Source: Lactobacillus sp.
GTDB lineage: Bacteria > Bacillota > Bacilli > Lactobacillales > Lactobacillaceae
Assembly: GCA_030455605.1 (NCBI GenBank)
Contig: JAKDPD010000001.1
Coordinates: 1-64,000, forward strand
DNA length: 64,000 nt
Direction: 5' to 3'
The notes beneath the pieces are model-generated. The model was given only the letters and a program-made list of their open reading frames with translations. It did no database searches and had not been told where the DNA came from. A program made the translations under genes and the position numbers. This document shows positions 18,132-27,377 of the stretch, piece after piece (position 1 is the first letter of the stretch; every line of letters starts with the position of its first letter).

Positions 18132-19248
18132 CTACTCTGGATTCTCTCGGCTAAGTAGCCACTGTAGATAGGCCGCAATGAACGGTTCAATTTTCCCGTC
18201 CATGACCCCATTAACATCGGCGGTCTCATAATTTGACCGCAAATCTTTGACTAAACTATAGGGATGATAAACATAAGAACGAATTTGGGAGCCCCAACCA
18301 TTTTCCATTTGATCGCCCTTCAGGGCTTCTTTCTCAGCCCGCTTGGCTAGCTGGGCGCGGTGGAACAACTTGGCGCGCAATTCACTCATGGCGGTTTCTC
18401 GGTTTTGCAACTGCGAGCGTTGCGCCTGACTGGTGGTCACAATTCCCGTTGGGAGATGAGTAATCCGCACCGCACTGGAAGTCTTATTAATATGTTGGCC
18501 ACCCGCACCGCTGGAACGATATACATCAATCCGCAAGTCCTTAGGGGCAATTTCAATGTTAATGCTATCATCCACTTCAGGAATCACTTCGACGGCTGCA
18601 AAAGACGTATGCCGCCGTTTTGCCGCATCAAACGGTGAAATTCGCACTAAGCGGTGAACCCCATTTTCCGACTTCAGCATCCCATAAGCGCGCTTCCCGC
18701 TAATCCGGACATTGACCCGCTTCAGCCCAGCTTCATCGCCCGCTTCATAGGCATTAATCTCAAACTTAAAGCCGTGGCGTTCACAATAACGCTGGTACAT
18801 CCGCAGCAGCATCTGAGACCAATCTTGGGCTTCCGTCCCGCCAGCACCAGGATGAATTTCGAGTAATAGATTGTGCTCATCATATGGACCCGCTAACAGT
18901 AAATCCAATTCATATTCATGGAAGTCAGCTTGCAAACTGCTTAGCTGGGTCTGCGCTTCACTAGCTAAATCAGGATCAAAATCCTCGGTTAAGAGCTCAA
19001 GCAGGGTCTTTTCATCAGCCAAGCGGCTAGCCAATTGCTCATACGACTCCTGCTTTTCTTTCAGCCGATTCGTCGCATTAATTAAAGCTTGGGCGGCTTC
19101 CTGATCTTGCCAAAAATCTGGCAGTGACATTTGGTGCTCATTGAGCGCAATACTCTCACGAATGGCAGGGAGGTCAAAGTGACCCCCTAAAGTGAGCTAA
19201 CTTGCGCTCTAAGCGCGCGAGTTCACTTTGAATCTCAGTTAATTCCAT
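18132..19248 (-). CDS. prfB: Peptide chain release factor 2 (programmed +1 frameshift)
   Basis: Release factor 2 ends translation at UGA and UAA. The gene starts at ATG 19248, reads 24 codons to an in-frame TGA (19174-19176), shifts +1 and continues for 347 residues, about 371 in total. The main frame has the GGQ motif (SGAGGQHINKTSSA) and the anticodon-like region expected of RF2. Low RF2 makes ribosomes pause at the TGA and shift, so the protein controls its own level. It is downstream of secA, the usual order. Confidence 0.96.
19173..19188 (-). promoter_or_regulatory. prfB: prfB +1 recoding site
   Basis: Read on the minus strand the site is an AGGGGG Shine-Dalgarno-like element, three bases, then CTT TGA C. 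This is the classical RF2 frameshift cassette: the internal element pushes the ribosome forward while the peptidyl-tRNA slips on CTTT. Confidence 0.95.
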
Positions 19249-19310
19249 TAAGACACATTTTCTCTTTTAAAGAAAAGGGGGGAAAGTTTGCGCCTTCCTC
19301 CCTCGTCTGT

Positions 19311-21710
19311 CTAACGCGTCAAATTTTGTCTAATTTCGGCCTTCATAAAGAGGCGGGTAATATCAAATTCGATGTTAGAAATCATTTCTTCAAACATTCT
19401 GTAACCAGAATCTTGGTATTCAACTAATGGGTTTAACTGGCCATAACCACGTAACCCAATTGATTGACGTAATTGATCCATGGCATCAATATGATCCGTC
19501 CAGCGCTCGTCAACCACCCGCAGAATAACCACTTTTTCAAACTCCAGCAATTGTTGTGGGTCACCTAAGGCAGCAGCCTTTTCGGCAAAATTGGCCTCAA
19601 CTTGATCATAGAGACGTTGTTTCAATTCAGGCACCGTAATGGTAGTGAAATCAAGCTGATCCGTAAATTCAGGGTTGGCTAAATTCGTGGTGATGAAGTC
19701 ACGTAATGAATCAAGCCGCCACTTAGCACGCTCACCGTTTGTAAACATGTCAATTTGACCATCAATAGTGCGATGAATCATTGGAACCAAAATAGGTTTC
19801 AAATCCTTAGTGGCATTAATGACCTGCATCCGTTCACGATAGATAATTTCCCGCTGTAAGCGCATGACATCATCATATTGCAGGGTCTGCTTACGGGTAT
19901 CATAGTTGTTCCCTTCAACCCGTTTCTGGGCAGATTCCACTTGGTGCGTAATCAGGCGACTTTCAATCACCTTATCATCGTCATTGTCAGACAAACGGTC
20001 GATAAATTCCTTCACCCGATCGCCGCCAAAACGTTTCATCAGGTCGTCTTCTAGTGATAGGTAGAACCGTGTCACACCAGGATCACCTTGACGGCCGGAA
20101 CGGCCCCGTAATTGGTTATCAATCCGGCGTGATTCATGTCGTTCAGTCCCAATGACTGCGAGTCCGCCAACTTCTTTGACGCCAGGCCCTAACTTAATAT
20201 CAGTCCCACGGCCAGCCATGTTGGTTGCAATGGTCACAGCACCACGCTGACCAGCATTCATGATGATGGCAGCTTCCTTAGCATGGTTCTTCGCGTTTAA
20301 GACGGCATGTGGCACACCAGCTTGTTTCAACAACTTGCTGAGTAGTTCTGAGCTTTCAATGGCTACCGTCCCTACTAATACTGGTTGGCCCTTTTCATGG
20401 CGAGCCTTAATGTCGGCTACCACCGCCGCAAATTTTGACTCAATGGTTGGATACAACTTATCTGGATGATCCACCCGAATAATCGGCTTGTTGGTGGGAA
20501 TGGTTAAGACTTCCATGTTATAGATTTCACGGAACTCCTCTTCCTCCGTCTTGGCAGTCCCAGTCATCCCGGCTAACTTCTCGTACATTCTAAAGAAGTT
20601 TTGGTAGGTAATCGTGGCCTGCGTCTTTGATTCTTCTTGAATCTTAACATGTTCCTTGGCTTCAATCGCTTGGTGCAATCCATCAGAATAGCGTCGTCCT
20701 TCCATTACCCGGCCAGTAAAGGAATCAACGATGTTCACTTCGCCATCTTGCACCACATAATCAATATCATTGAGCATGATGTAATTGGCGCGTAGCGCTT
20801 CATCAATGTGGTGAACTAATTTTTGGTTTTCAACGTCATAAAGGTTCTTGAGGCCAAAATGCTCACAGGCCCGTTTAATCCCTTGACTGGTTAAGCTAAT
20901 CGTCTTAGTTGGCCAATCAATCTTATAATCGCCATAATCCTTGTCATCATCGACATCATCACCCGACTTATCTTCAGTGAGGGCCTTCACGAACCGATCA
21001 GCCCGCAAATAGTCACTGGTAGCTTGTTCAGCTTCACCAGAAATAATTAATGGCGTCCGCGCTTCATCAATCAAGATAGAGTCAACTTCATCGATAATGG
21101 CATAGTTAAGCGGCCGTTGAACCATTTGCTCCTTGTAAACCACCATGTTGTCACGCAGATAATCAAACCCGAGCTCTGAGTTAGTAGAATAAGTCACATC
21201 ACAGTTGTACGCTTCACGCTTCTTGTCAGGTGACATGGCATTAACATTCAAGCCAGTCGTTAAGCCTAACCAACGATAAAGTTGACCCATTTCACTCTCG
21301 TCCCGGCTAGAAAGGTACTCGTTAACCGTCACCACATGAACCCCTTTACCAGCTAAGGCATTTAAGTAAACAGGCATCGTGGCCGTCAAAGTCTTCCCTT
21401 CACCAGTCATCATTTCGGCAATATTGCCGCGGTGTAAGGCAATCCCCCCTAGAATTTGAACGTGGAACGGATACAGTCCGAGTACCCGCTTAGCGCCTTC
21501 TCGTGCAACCGCAAAAGCTTCAGGGAGCAGCTCATCAAGGCTTGCCCCTTCCTTCAAACGACTACGAAATTCAGGTGTCTTAGCTTGTAAGGCTTCGTCT
21601 GGAAGCTGGCTCATCGCATCGGCAAAACTTTCAACCTGGGTGGCGAGTTTCTGGAGCTCATTAAGCTCATGCTTATTTTTGTTATATAGTTTTTTTAATA
21701 TATTTGCCAT
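19311..21710 (-). CDS. secA: Preprotein translocase ATPase SecA
   Basis: A 799-residue motor that drives preproteins through SecYEG. Seen in order are the Walker A region [14 protein letters not shown], the [16 protein letters not shown] box, the helicase motifs [10 protein letters not shown] and [13 protein letters not shown], and the C-terminal scaffold and wing domains. The protein ends at [10 protein letters not shown] and lacks the C-terminal zinc-binding tail (CxCx8CH/C) of many SecA proteins, which is common in lactobacilli. It lies between hpf and prfB. Confidence 0.97.
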   Translation of the reverse strand: MANILKKLYNKNKHELNELQKLATQVESFADAMSQLPDEALQAKTPEFRSRLKEGASLDELLPEAFAVAREGAKRVLGLYPFHVQILGGIALHRGNIAEMMTGEGKTLTATMPVYLNALAGKGVHVVTVNEYLSSRDESEMGQLYRWLGLTTGLNVNAMSPDKKREAYNCDVTYSTNSELGFDYLRDNMVVYKEQMVQRPLNYAIIDEVDSILIDEARTPLIISGEAEQATSDYLRADRFVKALTEDKSGDDVDDDKDYGDYKIDWPTKTISLTSQGIKRACEHFGLKNLYDVENQKLVHHIDEALRANYIMLNDIDYVVQDGEVNIVDSFTGRVMEGRRYSDGLHQAIEAKEHVKIQEESKTQATITYQNFFRMYEKLAGMTGTAKTEEEEFREIYNMEVLTIPTNKPIIRVDHPDKLYPTIESKFAAVVADIKARHEKGQPVLVGTVAIESSELLSKLLKQAGVPHAVLNAKNHAKEAAIIMNAGQRGAVTIATNMAGRGTDIKLGPGVKEVGGLAVIGTERHESRRIDNQLRGRSGRQGDPGVTRFYLSLEDDLMKRFGGDRVKEFIDRLSDNDDDKVIESRLITHQVESAQKRVEGNNYDTRKQTLQYDDVMRLQREIIYRERMQVINATKDLKPILVPMIHRTIDGQIDMFTNGERAKWRLDSLRDFITTNLANPEFTDQLDFTTITVPELKQRLYDQVEANFAEKAAALGDPQQLLEFEKVVILRVVDERWTDHIDAMDQLRQSIGLRGYGQLNPLVEYQDSGYRMFEEMISNIEFDITRLFMKAEIRQNLTR

Positions 21711-21772
21711 TCAATCGGTCCTTATTTGTCATAAAGTCTAAAATACACGTTAATTTTAACATAGATTAACCT

Positions 21773-21806
21773 AAAAAAGAACCTTGCAGCACGTTAGCTA
21801 CAAGGC
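21773..21806 (-). terminator. Terminator after hpf
   Basis: On the minus strand CCTTG-t-AGC pairs with GCT-g-CAAGG, followed by TTCTTTTTT. A second small palindrome (ACTTGTCTGACAAGT, 21811-21825) lies just before it. Confidence 0.8.
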
Positions 21807-21828
21807 CCTCACTTGTCAGACAAGTGTT

Positions 21829-22377
21829 TTATTCATCAGTTTCAATCAGGCCATAACGCCCGTCATTACGGCGATAAACCACCGAAGTGCCATCGGTTTC
21901 AGCGTCTTGGAAGACGAAGAAATCATGTTCTAGCATGTCCATCTGTAAGATAGCTTCTTCTGGATCCATCGGTTTCAAATTAACCCGCTTATTACGGACA
22001 ATATCAAAACCTGGTTCCGGCTCCTCAGTAGTATCTGCATTAGCTTCAATAAAGAAGTCTTGCAGGCCCTTTTCACGACTCTTGCGGTTGACCCTTGTCT
22101 TGTATTTACGAATCTGGCGTTCCAGCTTCTCAGAGACAAAGTCGATACTGCGGTACATATCATCCGTTGTATCTTCGGCACGTAGCACTAGGTATGGTAA
22201 AGGAATGGTCACTTCGACCTTAGCGGTATGGTTACGATAAACCTTCAAATTAACATGCGCATTGACCGTATCGTTTAATTCGAAGTACTTCTCAAGTTTT
22301 GTTAAGCGTTTCTCCACGTAACTTCTCAAAGCATCAGTGACTTCAACATTTTCTCCACGAACATTGTACTTTAACAT
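21829..22377 (-). CDS. hpf: Ribosome hibernation promoting factor, long form
   Basis: A 182-residue long HPF. The N-terminal S30AE domain (about 1-100) begins KYNVRGENVEVTDALRSYVEKRLTKLE; a linker of some 25 residues leads to a C-terminal dimerisation domain (about 125-182) with RNKRVNLKPMDPEEAILQM. Long HPF joins two 70S ribosomes into inactive 100S particles in stationary phase. The gene has its own extended -10 promoter and terminator. Confidence 0.95.
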   Translation of the reverse strand: MLKYNVRGENVEVTDALRSYVEKRLTKLEKYFELNDTVNAHVNLKVYRNHTAKVEVTIPLPYLVLRAEDTTDDMYRSIDFVSEKLERQIRKYKTRVNRKSREKGLQDFFIEANADTTEEPEPGFDIVRNKRVNLKPMDPEEAILQMDMLEHDFFVFQDAETDGTSVVYRRNDGRYGLIETDE

Positions 22378-22417
22378 AAGATTCTCCTTTCGCCGGTATC
22401 CGGTTGACTACACCCAT

Positions 22418-22426
22418 ATTATAGCA
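22418..22426 (-). promoter_or_regulatory. hpf extended -10 promoter
   Basis: On the minus strand TGC-TATAAT lies about 40 bases upstream of hpf, in the gap after comFC. No good -35 is visible, which fits an extended -10 (TGN) promoter. Confidence 0.6.
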
Positions 22427-22450
22427 AACATGTAGGCGCACCACTAGTCA

Positions 22451-23134
22451 TTAGCGACAAATAGTTAAACTTTCAATTTGCGCCTGCGGGTCAAGCACTT
22501 GGAGTGCATCCCGCGCATGATACAAGGTGCGGCCAGTCGTGTAAATGTCATCCAGCAATAAATAGCGCGCACCAGGTGACAGCGGTGCAACTAAGGGCCG
22601 CAAATAAAAGGCTTGCGGTGCTTGCAAGCGGGCACGTCGCTGCTTTTCGCCTTGAGGACTCGTACCAGCAATTTTCTTAAGGAGTGGGCTTAGTGGCACC
22701 AATCCGGTGAAAACAGCGCTAATCGTATCAAACTGGCGCCGTGCTAAGTGTTCCGGTGCACTTGGGACTGGCACATAGTAATCATACTCAAGCTCCCTAA
22801 AAGCAGGGGCAATCAGGGTCTGCAGGACTAATGCCAGTTGATAATCCCCATAGCGCTTATATTGCACCATCAAATCGTGCATGGCCGGATTATAGTGATA
22901 ACTGGCATGGTTATGCAACAATTGCGTGGGATAGTGCCGCTGCCAGCGCTGGCAATCTTGGCAGCGCTGGGGACTAGTTTGCGGCCGCCCGCAAGTTGGG
23001 CAACCTGGTTTAAGCGGCTCAAACTGCCTCCGGCAGGCCTGGCAGAGTGCTGGTTGCTGGGCCACTTGCAAGCTAAAGAGCTCACGCCACACTAGCGGTG
23101 GTGAAAACGGCTGCTGACAATACAGGCACCTCAT
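22451..23134 (-). CDS. comFC: Late competence protein ComFC
   Basis: A 227-residue ComF-type phosphoribosyltransferase-like protein required for DNA uptake. The N-terminal third carries four CxxC pairs (CLYC, CQAC, CPTC, CQDC) that should bind zinc, and the C-terminal half has the PRPP-loop motif LLLDDIYTTGRTL. The ATG overlaps the comFA stop (ATGA), showing translational coupling. ComFC acts with ComFA on the cytoplasmic side of the ComEC channel. Confidence 0.93.
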   Translation of the reverse strand: MRCLYCQQPFSPPLVWRELFSLQVAQQPALCQACRRQFEPLKPGCPTCGRPQTSPQRCQDCQRWQRHYPTQLLHNHASYHYNPAMHDLMVQYKRYGDYQLALVLQTLIAPAFRELEYDYYVPVPSAPEHLARRQFDTISAVFTGLVPLSPLLKKIAGTSPQGEKQRRARLQAPQAFYLRPLVAPLSPGARYLLLDDIYTTGRTLYHARDALQVLDPQAQIESLTICR

Positions 23135-24414
23135 TGATTCAGGCTCCTGATGGTTGCCTGACACGCGCGTAAAACCTGCGTGTAGCGATGATAATAATAA
23201 ACCACGCGACCAGTCGGATCATCGGCAGCACGCCCCACCCGACCAGCTAATTGCACTAAACTCGCAGGGGTATAAAGGGAATCATCGGCAGCCACGACTA
23301 ACACCCAAACATGCGGGAAAGTAACCCCACGCTCTAAAATGGTCGTGGTAACCAGTAAAGCCAGCTCACCAGCACGAAAGGCAGTAATTTTATCAAGCCG
23401 CTGCGGATCAGCCGCAAAGACGCCAGCCATGGCGTAAGCCTGCAATTCCAGTACCTGACTTAAAGCCGCAAGATAAGCGGGAATTTCGGCAATTCTTGGC
23501 ACAAAAAGTAATAGCGGATGCCCTGCTTGCAGCGCCGTTAACACATCTGCCAGCAAGCGGGCGTGCAAGTGACCACGCTGTAAATAAGGGCGCAATAACA
23601 ACCGCTCTTCAGGAACTGGCAAACGGCCACCATGAAATCGCCGCTTAAGCGTCACAATTGCCAACTTGCCACTTGCAACCTGCGCTAATAAGGACGCAGG
23701 TGGGGTAGCCGTTAAATACGTGGTCATCCCTTGTAGCTTAACTGCTTGCTGCGCCGCAAATTGGAGCAAGGCATGGCCAGCATAAGGAAAAGCATCCACT
23801 TCATCGATAATTAGCAAATCAAACGCATGATAAAACTTTAACAGCTGGTGCGTCGTGCAAATGACCAATTGATCCAGCCGAACCACTGTCGCCATCTGGC
23901 CGTGATACTTCCCAATCTGAATGCGCTTAAAGACCGGCTGCAAACGTAGGTACAATTCATTCACCACATCTAGGCGTGGGCTGGCAATGGCAACCCGTTT
24001 TCCCTGCTCAAAGGCAGCTGCCAGCATGCCAAAAACCATTTCAGTTTTACCCGCCCCGGTAACCGCCTGGACGAGCGTATCACGTTGTGCTTGAAAATTT
24101 ACTTGAAGCTGCTGTGAGACTTGCGCTTGCGCTGATGTTAATTGGCCCTGCCAGCGCAAACCACCACCTACAACGTGGGAGAAATGCGCGACTTGTTCAT
24201 CGCGCACAAGATATTGATTGCTGCTCGCTCGGCCAAGGCCCAAACATTCACGGCAATAACTGGCGCCTGTTGGTAGCTGCCCACAAGCTAAGCTATTGCA
24301 ACGCTGACAGCGACCATTCAAAATAGCCGGAATTTTCGTCAAGGCTGAATTTATGTTACTATCCTCTTGACTCACTAGCCATTGTCGGCCAGCAAACTGA
24401 TTAATTATTTTCAT
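23131..24414 (-). CDS. comFA: DNA translocase ComFA
   Basis: A 427-residue DEAD-like helicase thought to pull single-stranded DNA into the cell during transformation. A zinc-finger region (RCQRC, YCREC) at about 35-60 precedes Walker A VTGAGKTE, Walker B DEVDAF, motif III TATPP and motif VI LVQLAGRVGRAADDP. All helicase motifs are intact. It is divergent from yvyE; AGGAGG precedes the ATG. I did not see a clear ComX-type box in the short intergenic region. Confidence 0.94.
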   Translation of the reverse strand: MKIINQFAGRQWLVSQEDSNINSALTKIPAILNGRCQRCNSLACGQLPTGASYCRECLGLGRASSNQYLVRDEQVAHFSHVVGGGLRWQGQLTSAQAQVSQQLQVNFQAQRDTLVQAVTGAGKTEMVFGMLAAAFEQGKRVAIASPRLDVVNELYLRLQPVFKRIQIGKYHGQMATVVRLDQLVICTTHQLLKFYHAFDLLIIDEVDAFPYAGHALLQFAAQQAVKLQGMTTYLTATPPASLLAQVASGKLAIVTLKRRFHGGRLPVPEERLLLRPYLQRGHLHARLLADVLTALQAGHPLLLFVPRIAEIPAYLAALSQVLELQAYAMAGVFAADPQRLDKITAFRAGELALLVTTTILERGVTFPHVWVLVVAADDSLYTPASLVQLAGRVGRAADDPTGRVVYYYHRYTQVLRACQATIRSLNQ

Positions 24415-24464
24415 CTGAGGTCAACCTCCTAACTAACATTACGCTAAAGGAAAGAAAAACGAGT

Positions 24465-25112
24465 ATGACCACATCGAAAAAAAGCTTAACCATTAAGCAA
24501 AATGGCGAAAATACGCAAATTATTAAAAAAAGTCGTTTCATTGCCAGCATGGCCCGTACGAGCAGCCAAGCTGAAGCTAAAGCCTTTATCGCGCAAGTGA
24601 AAGCCACTTTTCATGACGCCCGCCACCATACTTATGCCTACCTCATCGGACATCACAACGAACAAGTCAAGGCGAGCGATAACGGCGAACCCAGTGGCAC
24701 CGCTGGTATTCCAGAATTAAAGACGCTACAACTACTAGGTTTAAACAATGTGACCGTTGTCGTCACCCGTTATTTCGGCGGCATCAAGTTAGGTGCTGGC
24801 GGCTTAATGCGGGCTTATGCGGGGAGCGTGACCGCCTGCGCCAAGGCGATTGGGCTCGTTCAGCAAGTCCCCCAACGCGAGCTAACGCTCAAGCTCAGCT
24901 ATCACCAATTGGGTGCAGTCCAGCAATACTTAAACACCAAGCAACTGGCGATTGCGGACGCCACTTATGGTACCGCAGTCACCCTCACAGTTTGGCTCGA
25001 TTGCGAGCGCGTCGACCAAATCAGGACCGAGCTCACGAATTTATTAGCCGGGCAAGTGACACTCATCCTAGGGCGAACGGCTGCACGCGAAGTGCCGATT
25101 CCATGGCCATGA
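24465..25112 (+). CDS. yvyE: YigZ/YvyE family protein
   Basis: A 215-residue member of the UPF0029/IMPACT family, with RFIASMART near the N-terminus, DNGEPSGTAGIPEL in the middle and VVTRYFGGIKLGAGGLMRAY, the family signature. The C-terminal domain has a ferredoxin-like fold in solved homologues. The biochemical role is not settled; links to translation or proline peptidase regulation have been suggested for relatives. It is divergent from comFA, a conserved arrangement in Firmicutes. Confidence 0.93.
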   Translation: MTTSKKSLTIKQNGENTQIIKKSRFIASMARTSSQAEAKAFIAQVKATFHDARHHTYAYLIGHHNEQVKASDNGEPSGTAGIPELKTLQLLGLNNVTVVVTRYFGGIKLGAGGLMRAYAGSVTACAKAIGLVQQVPQRELTLKLSYHQLGAVQQYLNTKQLAIADATYGTAVTLTVWLDCERVDQIRTELTNLLAGQVTLILGRTAAREVPIPWP

Positions 25113-25113
25113 C

Positions 25114-25159
25114 GGCAAACAAAAAAGCTGACTCACGTCAGCTTTCTTTATTTGGTTAA
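25114..25159. repeat. Direct repeat copy 1, holding a bidirectional terminator
   Basis: A 46-bp segment nearly identical to 26057-26103 (three differences, one in the A run). It contains the stem AAAGCTGAC-tcac-GTCAGCTTT, which ends yvyE. Its right edge, read on the minus strand, still encodes L-T-K-stop, the last codons of tagO, so the copy includes a remnant of tagO. Confidence 0.88.
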
Positions 25160-25341
25160 AGGCCATCCTACTTAACCCATTTATGCTTTTGAATGACTCT
25201 TTTTAATTTTAAATCCAAACAAGAAATGAGCAACATAAATGACTAATGAAATATTACCTTACCATTCAAGTGTCTTCAGCCAGGCTGATTTCTGTAAAAT
25301 CATAAATGAGCAAGAGGCAAAAAAATTCAAAAATGGAAACT

Positions 25342-25791
25342 TCAAAAGTAAGTTGGTAATGGTTTATTATCAATCATGGCATTTTTGGGATAATACATTA
25401 AGTAACTATCTTCATAGGGTTGTAGCTTAGAATCAACTAATACAAAACCAATTTTCTTATAAAAAATTGGATCAATATCACTCCAAAGAAAGTAAATTCT
25501 ACCAATATTTTCAGACAATATTTTATTTATTAGCAGAGAACCAAATCCCGAATCTCGTTTATCCTTCTTAGTCGCTAAGGATCCAATGCCAACTACATTG
25601 TGAGAAAGCTGATAAATGATACAAGAACTCACATTTTCGTCATTAACTTTCAGAACATACCACGTACCTGATTGATATTTAACAGAACCTTTACATTCCT
25701 CTAGATAATCAAAATATGATACGCCTTCACCCCAGGCATCATATCCCATAGCATAAATATCGTTTAAATCACTAGCAATAGCCTTAATCAA
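25342..25791 (-). CDS. GNAT family N-acetyltransferase
   Basis: A 149-residue protein with the GNAT acetyl-CoA fold. The core is VVGIGSLATKKDKRDSGFGSLLI (strand 4 and the R/QxxGxG/A pyrophosphate loop, here KRDSGFG), with FYKKIGF near the C-terminus, a usual GNAT element. The frame has no ATG at its 5' end; TTG 25791 is the first usable start and lacks a strong ribosome-binding site. An in-frame TAG lies 36 bases upstream of that TTG. Substrate is unknown. It is the main cargo of the repeat-bracketed insertion. Confidence 0.75.
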   Translation of the reverse strand: MIKAIASDLNDIYAMGYDAWGEGVSYFDYLEECKGSVKYQSGTWYVLKVNDENVSSCIIYQLSHNVVGIGSLATKKDKRDSGFGSLLINKILSENIGRIYFLWSDIDPIFYKKIGFVLVDSKLQPYEDSYLMYYPKNAMIDNKPLPTYF

Positions 25792-25883
25792 TTTTACTTG
25801 ATCTTGCTTTTTTTCACCATGCCGCTACGCCGCTCCTAATTGACTGGTCAATCTTTGAGTAATTCGTTCCGCCTATATGTTTC

Positions 25884-26042
25884 TTAAATCACTTTTTCAT
25901 TGGCGGATCTCTTCGCCTTGCTTGATACCAAAAAAATCATATTTATGGTAATTACAAGTAAAACAAGTGTTGAGATAAACAAACTAACCTTTGTTTTGTC
26001 AAACGCCACTTCTTCCTCTCGATGTTTGATTATACGCTCCAT
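25884..26042 (-). CDS. Possible 52-residue single-span membrane peptide
   Basis: An ATG at 26042 opens a 52-codon frame with a charged N-terminus (MERIIKHREEEVAFDKTK), one strongly hydrophobic span (about residues 19-40) and a basic C-terminus (SSKAKRSANEK). The topology is protein-like, but there is no good ribosome-binding site and no family match that I recognise. It is upstream of, and on the same strand as, the GNAT gene in the insertion. Confidence 0.35.
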   Translation of the reverse strand: MERIIKHREEEVAFDKTKVSLFISTLVLLVITINMIFLVSSKAKRSANEKVI

Positions 26043-26056
26043 TTTGAGAAAATGCT

Positions 26057-26103
26057 GGCAAACAAAAAAAGCTGACTCACGTCAGCTTTTTTTATTTCGT
26101 TAA
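26057..26103. repeat. Direct repeat copy 2, tagO stop and terminator
   Basis: The 47-bp partner of 25114-25159. It holds the tagO stop codon region and the hairpin AAAGCTGAC-tcac-GTCAGCTTT with a T run on both strands. It is continuous with the tagO coding sequence and so probably marks the original right-hand junction. Confidence 0.88.
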
Positions 26104-27273
26104 GTGATTATGATCTCTCGCGCGTTCCTGCATTGATTTTAACTGCTCTGGCTTCTGATCGCCTAAGTGCCAAACTTCGACATTAGGATCCGTCACGGTC
26201 CGCTGGTTAATCAGATGTTGAATCAAATGTAACATTGGCTGATAGCGTTCGCCTAAGAGCCCAATCGATTCGACAAAAATCTCTAACCCCAAAAGCATGA
26301 ACAAGCCCAATGGCCAAATTACCCACTCTGGCCAAATAAGTAGCAGTAAAGAGAAGAAGGAGAAGATGAGCGAAATTGCATAAATGACTAGTACCGTTTG
26401 GCGGTGACTCAGCCCCATTCGCATCAGTTGGTGATGCAAGTGATGTCTATCTGCTTGAGTAGCCGGTTTTCCGCTCAATTTACGCCGAATAATCGCATAT
26501 AAAGTGTCAGTAATTGGCACTCCCAGAATAATAATCGGGACAATGGTTGAAACGAAGGTAATATTCTTGAGGCCTTTGAGCGACAGCACCGCAATCATGA
26601 AACCGAGATAAAGCGCCCCAGTATCCCCCAAAAAAATACGAGCTGGGTGAAAATTGTAGGGCAAGAAACCGCACAGACAAGCTGCTAGCATTAAACAAGC
26701 AATCGGGACGTATATTTGGCGGTTGGGGATAAAGAAGTAGGCAACCACCCCCATAGTCGCCAGTGAAATCATTGATACCCCAGCAGCTAGGCCATCTAAC
26801 CCATCAATTAGATTGATTGCATTGGTTAAAGCCAAAATCCAAAAGATGGTAATGGGAAAACTCCAAATACCCAATTGCAGGACACTATGCGTCATGGGAA
26901 TATTAATTTGGCTCATCCGAATCCCAGCTAAGAAGTAAATAATCATAGCCGCTAAAAAAATCCCCAGCATTTTTTGCCGTGGCTTAAGTTCCAAGATATC
27001 GTCGATAATCCCAGTTAAAATAATGATACTGCTTGCCAGCAAAACGGCAAAGCTCTCATGGGTGGGAAATTGCTCGCGGAAGAGAATAAAGCAACCCATA
27101 TTAAAGGTCACAAAGATTCCCAGACCACCGATGGTTGGCATCGGTTTCGTATTCATCCGGCGAGCATTGGGGTTATCCACGGCCCCTAATACAAAGGCTA
27201 ACCGCCGAATAAACGGGGTAATAGCGCCTTGAATAATGACCAGGAAGACTAACTCAACAATGATTTTAAACAT
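26092..27273 (-). CDS. tagO: Undecaprenyl-phosphate GlcNAc-1-phosphate transferase
   Basis: A 393-residue polytopic enzyme of the MraY/WecA/TagO family that starts wall teichoic acid synthesis by loading GlcNAc-1-phosphate on undecaprenyl phosphate. About eleven helices are visible, with the family motifs VDNPNARRMN, LTNAINLIDGLDGLAAG, NFHPARIFLGDTGALYLGF and DRHHLHHQLMRMG. I use ATG 27273; a TTG six bases upstream is possible. Its own promoter is clear. The product also feeds other cell-wall glycopolymers. Confidence 0.94.
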   Translation of the reverse strand: MFKIIVELVFLVIIQGAITPFIRRLAFVLGAVDNPNARRMNTKPMPTIGGLGIFVTFNMGCFILFREQFPTHESFAVLLASSIIILTGIIDDILELKPRQKMLGIFLAAMIIYFLAGIRMSQINIPMTHSVLQLGIWSFPITIFWILALTNAINLIDGLDGLAAGVSMISLATMGVVAYFFIPNRQIYVPIACLMLAACLCGFLPYNFHPARIFLGDTGALYLGFMIAVLSLKGLKNITFVSTIVPIIILGVPITDTLYAIIRRKLSGKPATQADRHHLHHQLMRMGLSHRQTVLVIYAISLIFSFFSLLLLIWPEWVIWPLGLFMLLGLEIFVESIGLLGERYQPMLHLIQHLINQRTVTDPNVEVWHLGDQKPEQLKSMQERARDHNHLTK

Positions 27274-27303
27274 AGTCAACTACTTTCTTTCATAATAGAC
27301 ATT

Positions 27304-27332
27304 ATTATACATGCCAGCGCTAGTTTGAACAA
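27304..27332 (-). promoter_or_regulatory. tagO promoter
   Basis: On the minus strand TTGTTC (27327-27332), a 17-base spacer and TATAAT (27304-27309), about 30 bases before the tagO start: a good sigma-A promoter. Confidence 0.8.
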
Positions 27333-27341
27333 ATCAGAGTC

Positions 27342-27371
27342 AAAATAAATAGCCCCCGATGGGAGCTATTT
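27342..27371 (-). terminator. Terminator after rny
   Basis: On the minus strand AAATAGCTCCC pairs with GGGGGCTATTT around a three-base loop, followed by ATTTT. Confidence 0.8.
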
Positions 27372-27377
27372 AGGTTA

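Larger units (their letters stand above)
25160..26056. other. Inserted segment between yvyE and tagO
   Basis: About 0.9 kb of AT-rich DNA bounded by the direct repeats. It carries a GNAT gene and a possible 52-residue membrane peptide on the minus strand, plus a 14-bp palindrome (ATTGAC-TG-GTCAAT, 25839-25852). No transposase or integrase is visible. Without it, yvyE and tagO would share one terminator. The stretch 25160-25341 holds nothing else I can support. Confidence 0.7.

Noticed and set aside
18132..19248. prfB as a frameshifted pseudogene
   Set aside because: The break has the exact recoding signals of RF2 (AGGGGG, CTT TGA C), so it is programmed.
24415..24464. ComX-type competence box before comFA
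   Set aside because: No TACGAATA-like element could be found in the 50-bp intergenic region.
25239..25430. Plus-strand frame of 63 codons in the insertion
   Set aside because: It overlaps the GNAT gene in antisense, has no good ribosome-binding site and no recognisable motif.
25839..25852. ATTGAC-TG-GTCAAT palindrome as an insertion end
   Set aside because: It occurs once, lies inside the segment and not at its boundaries.
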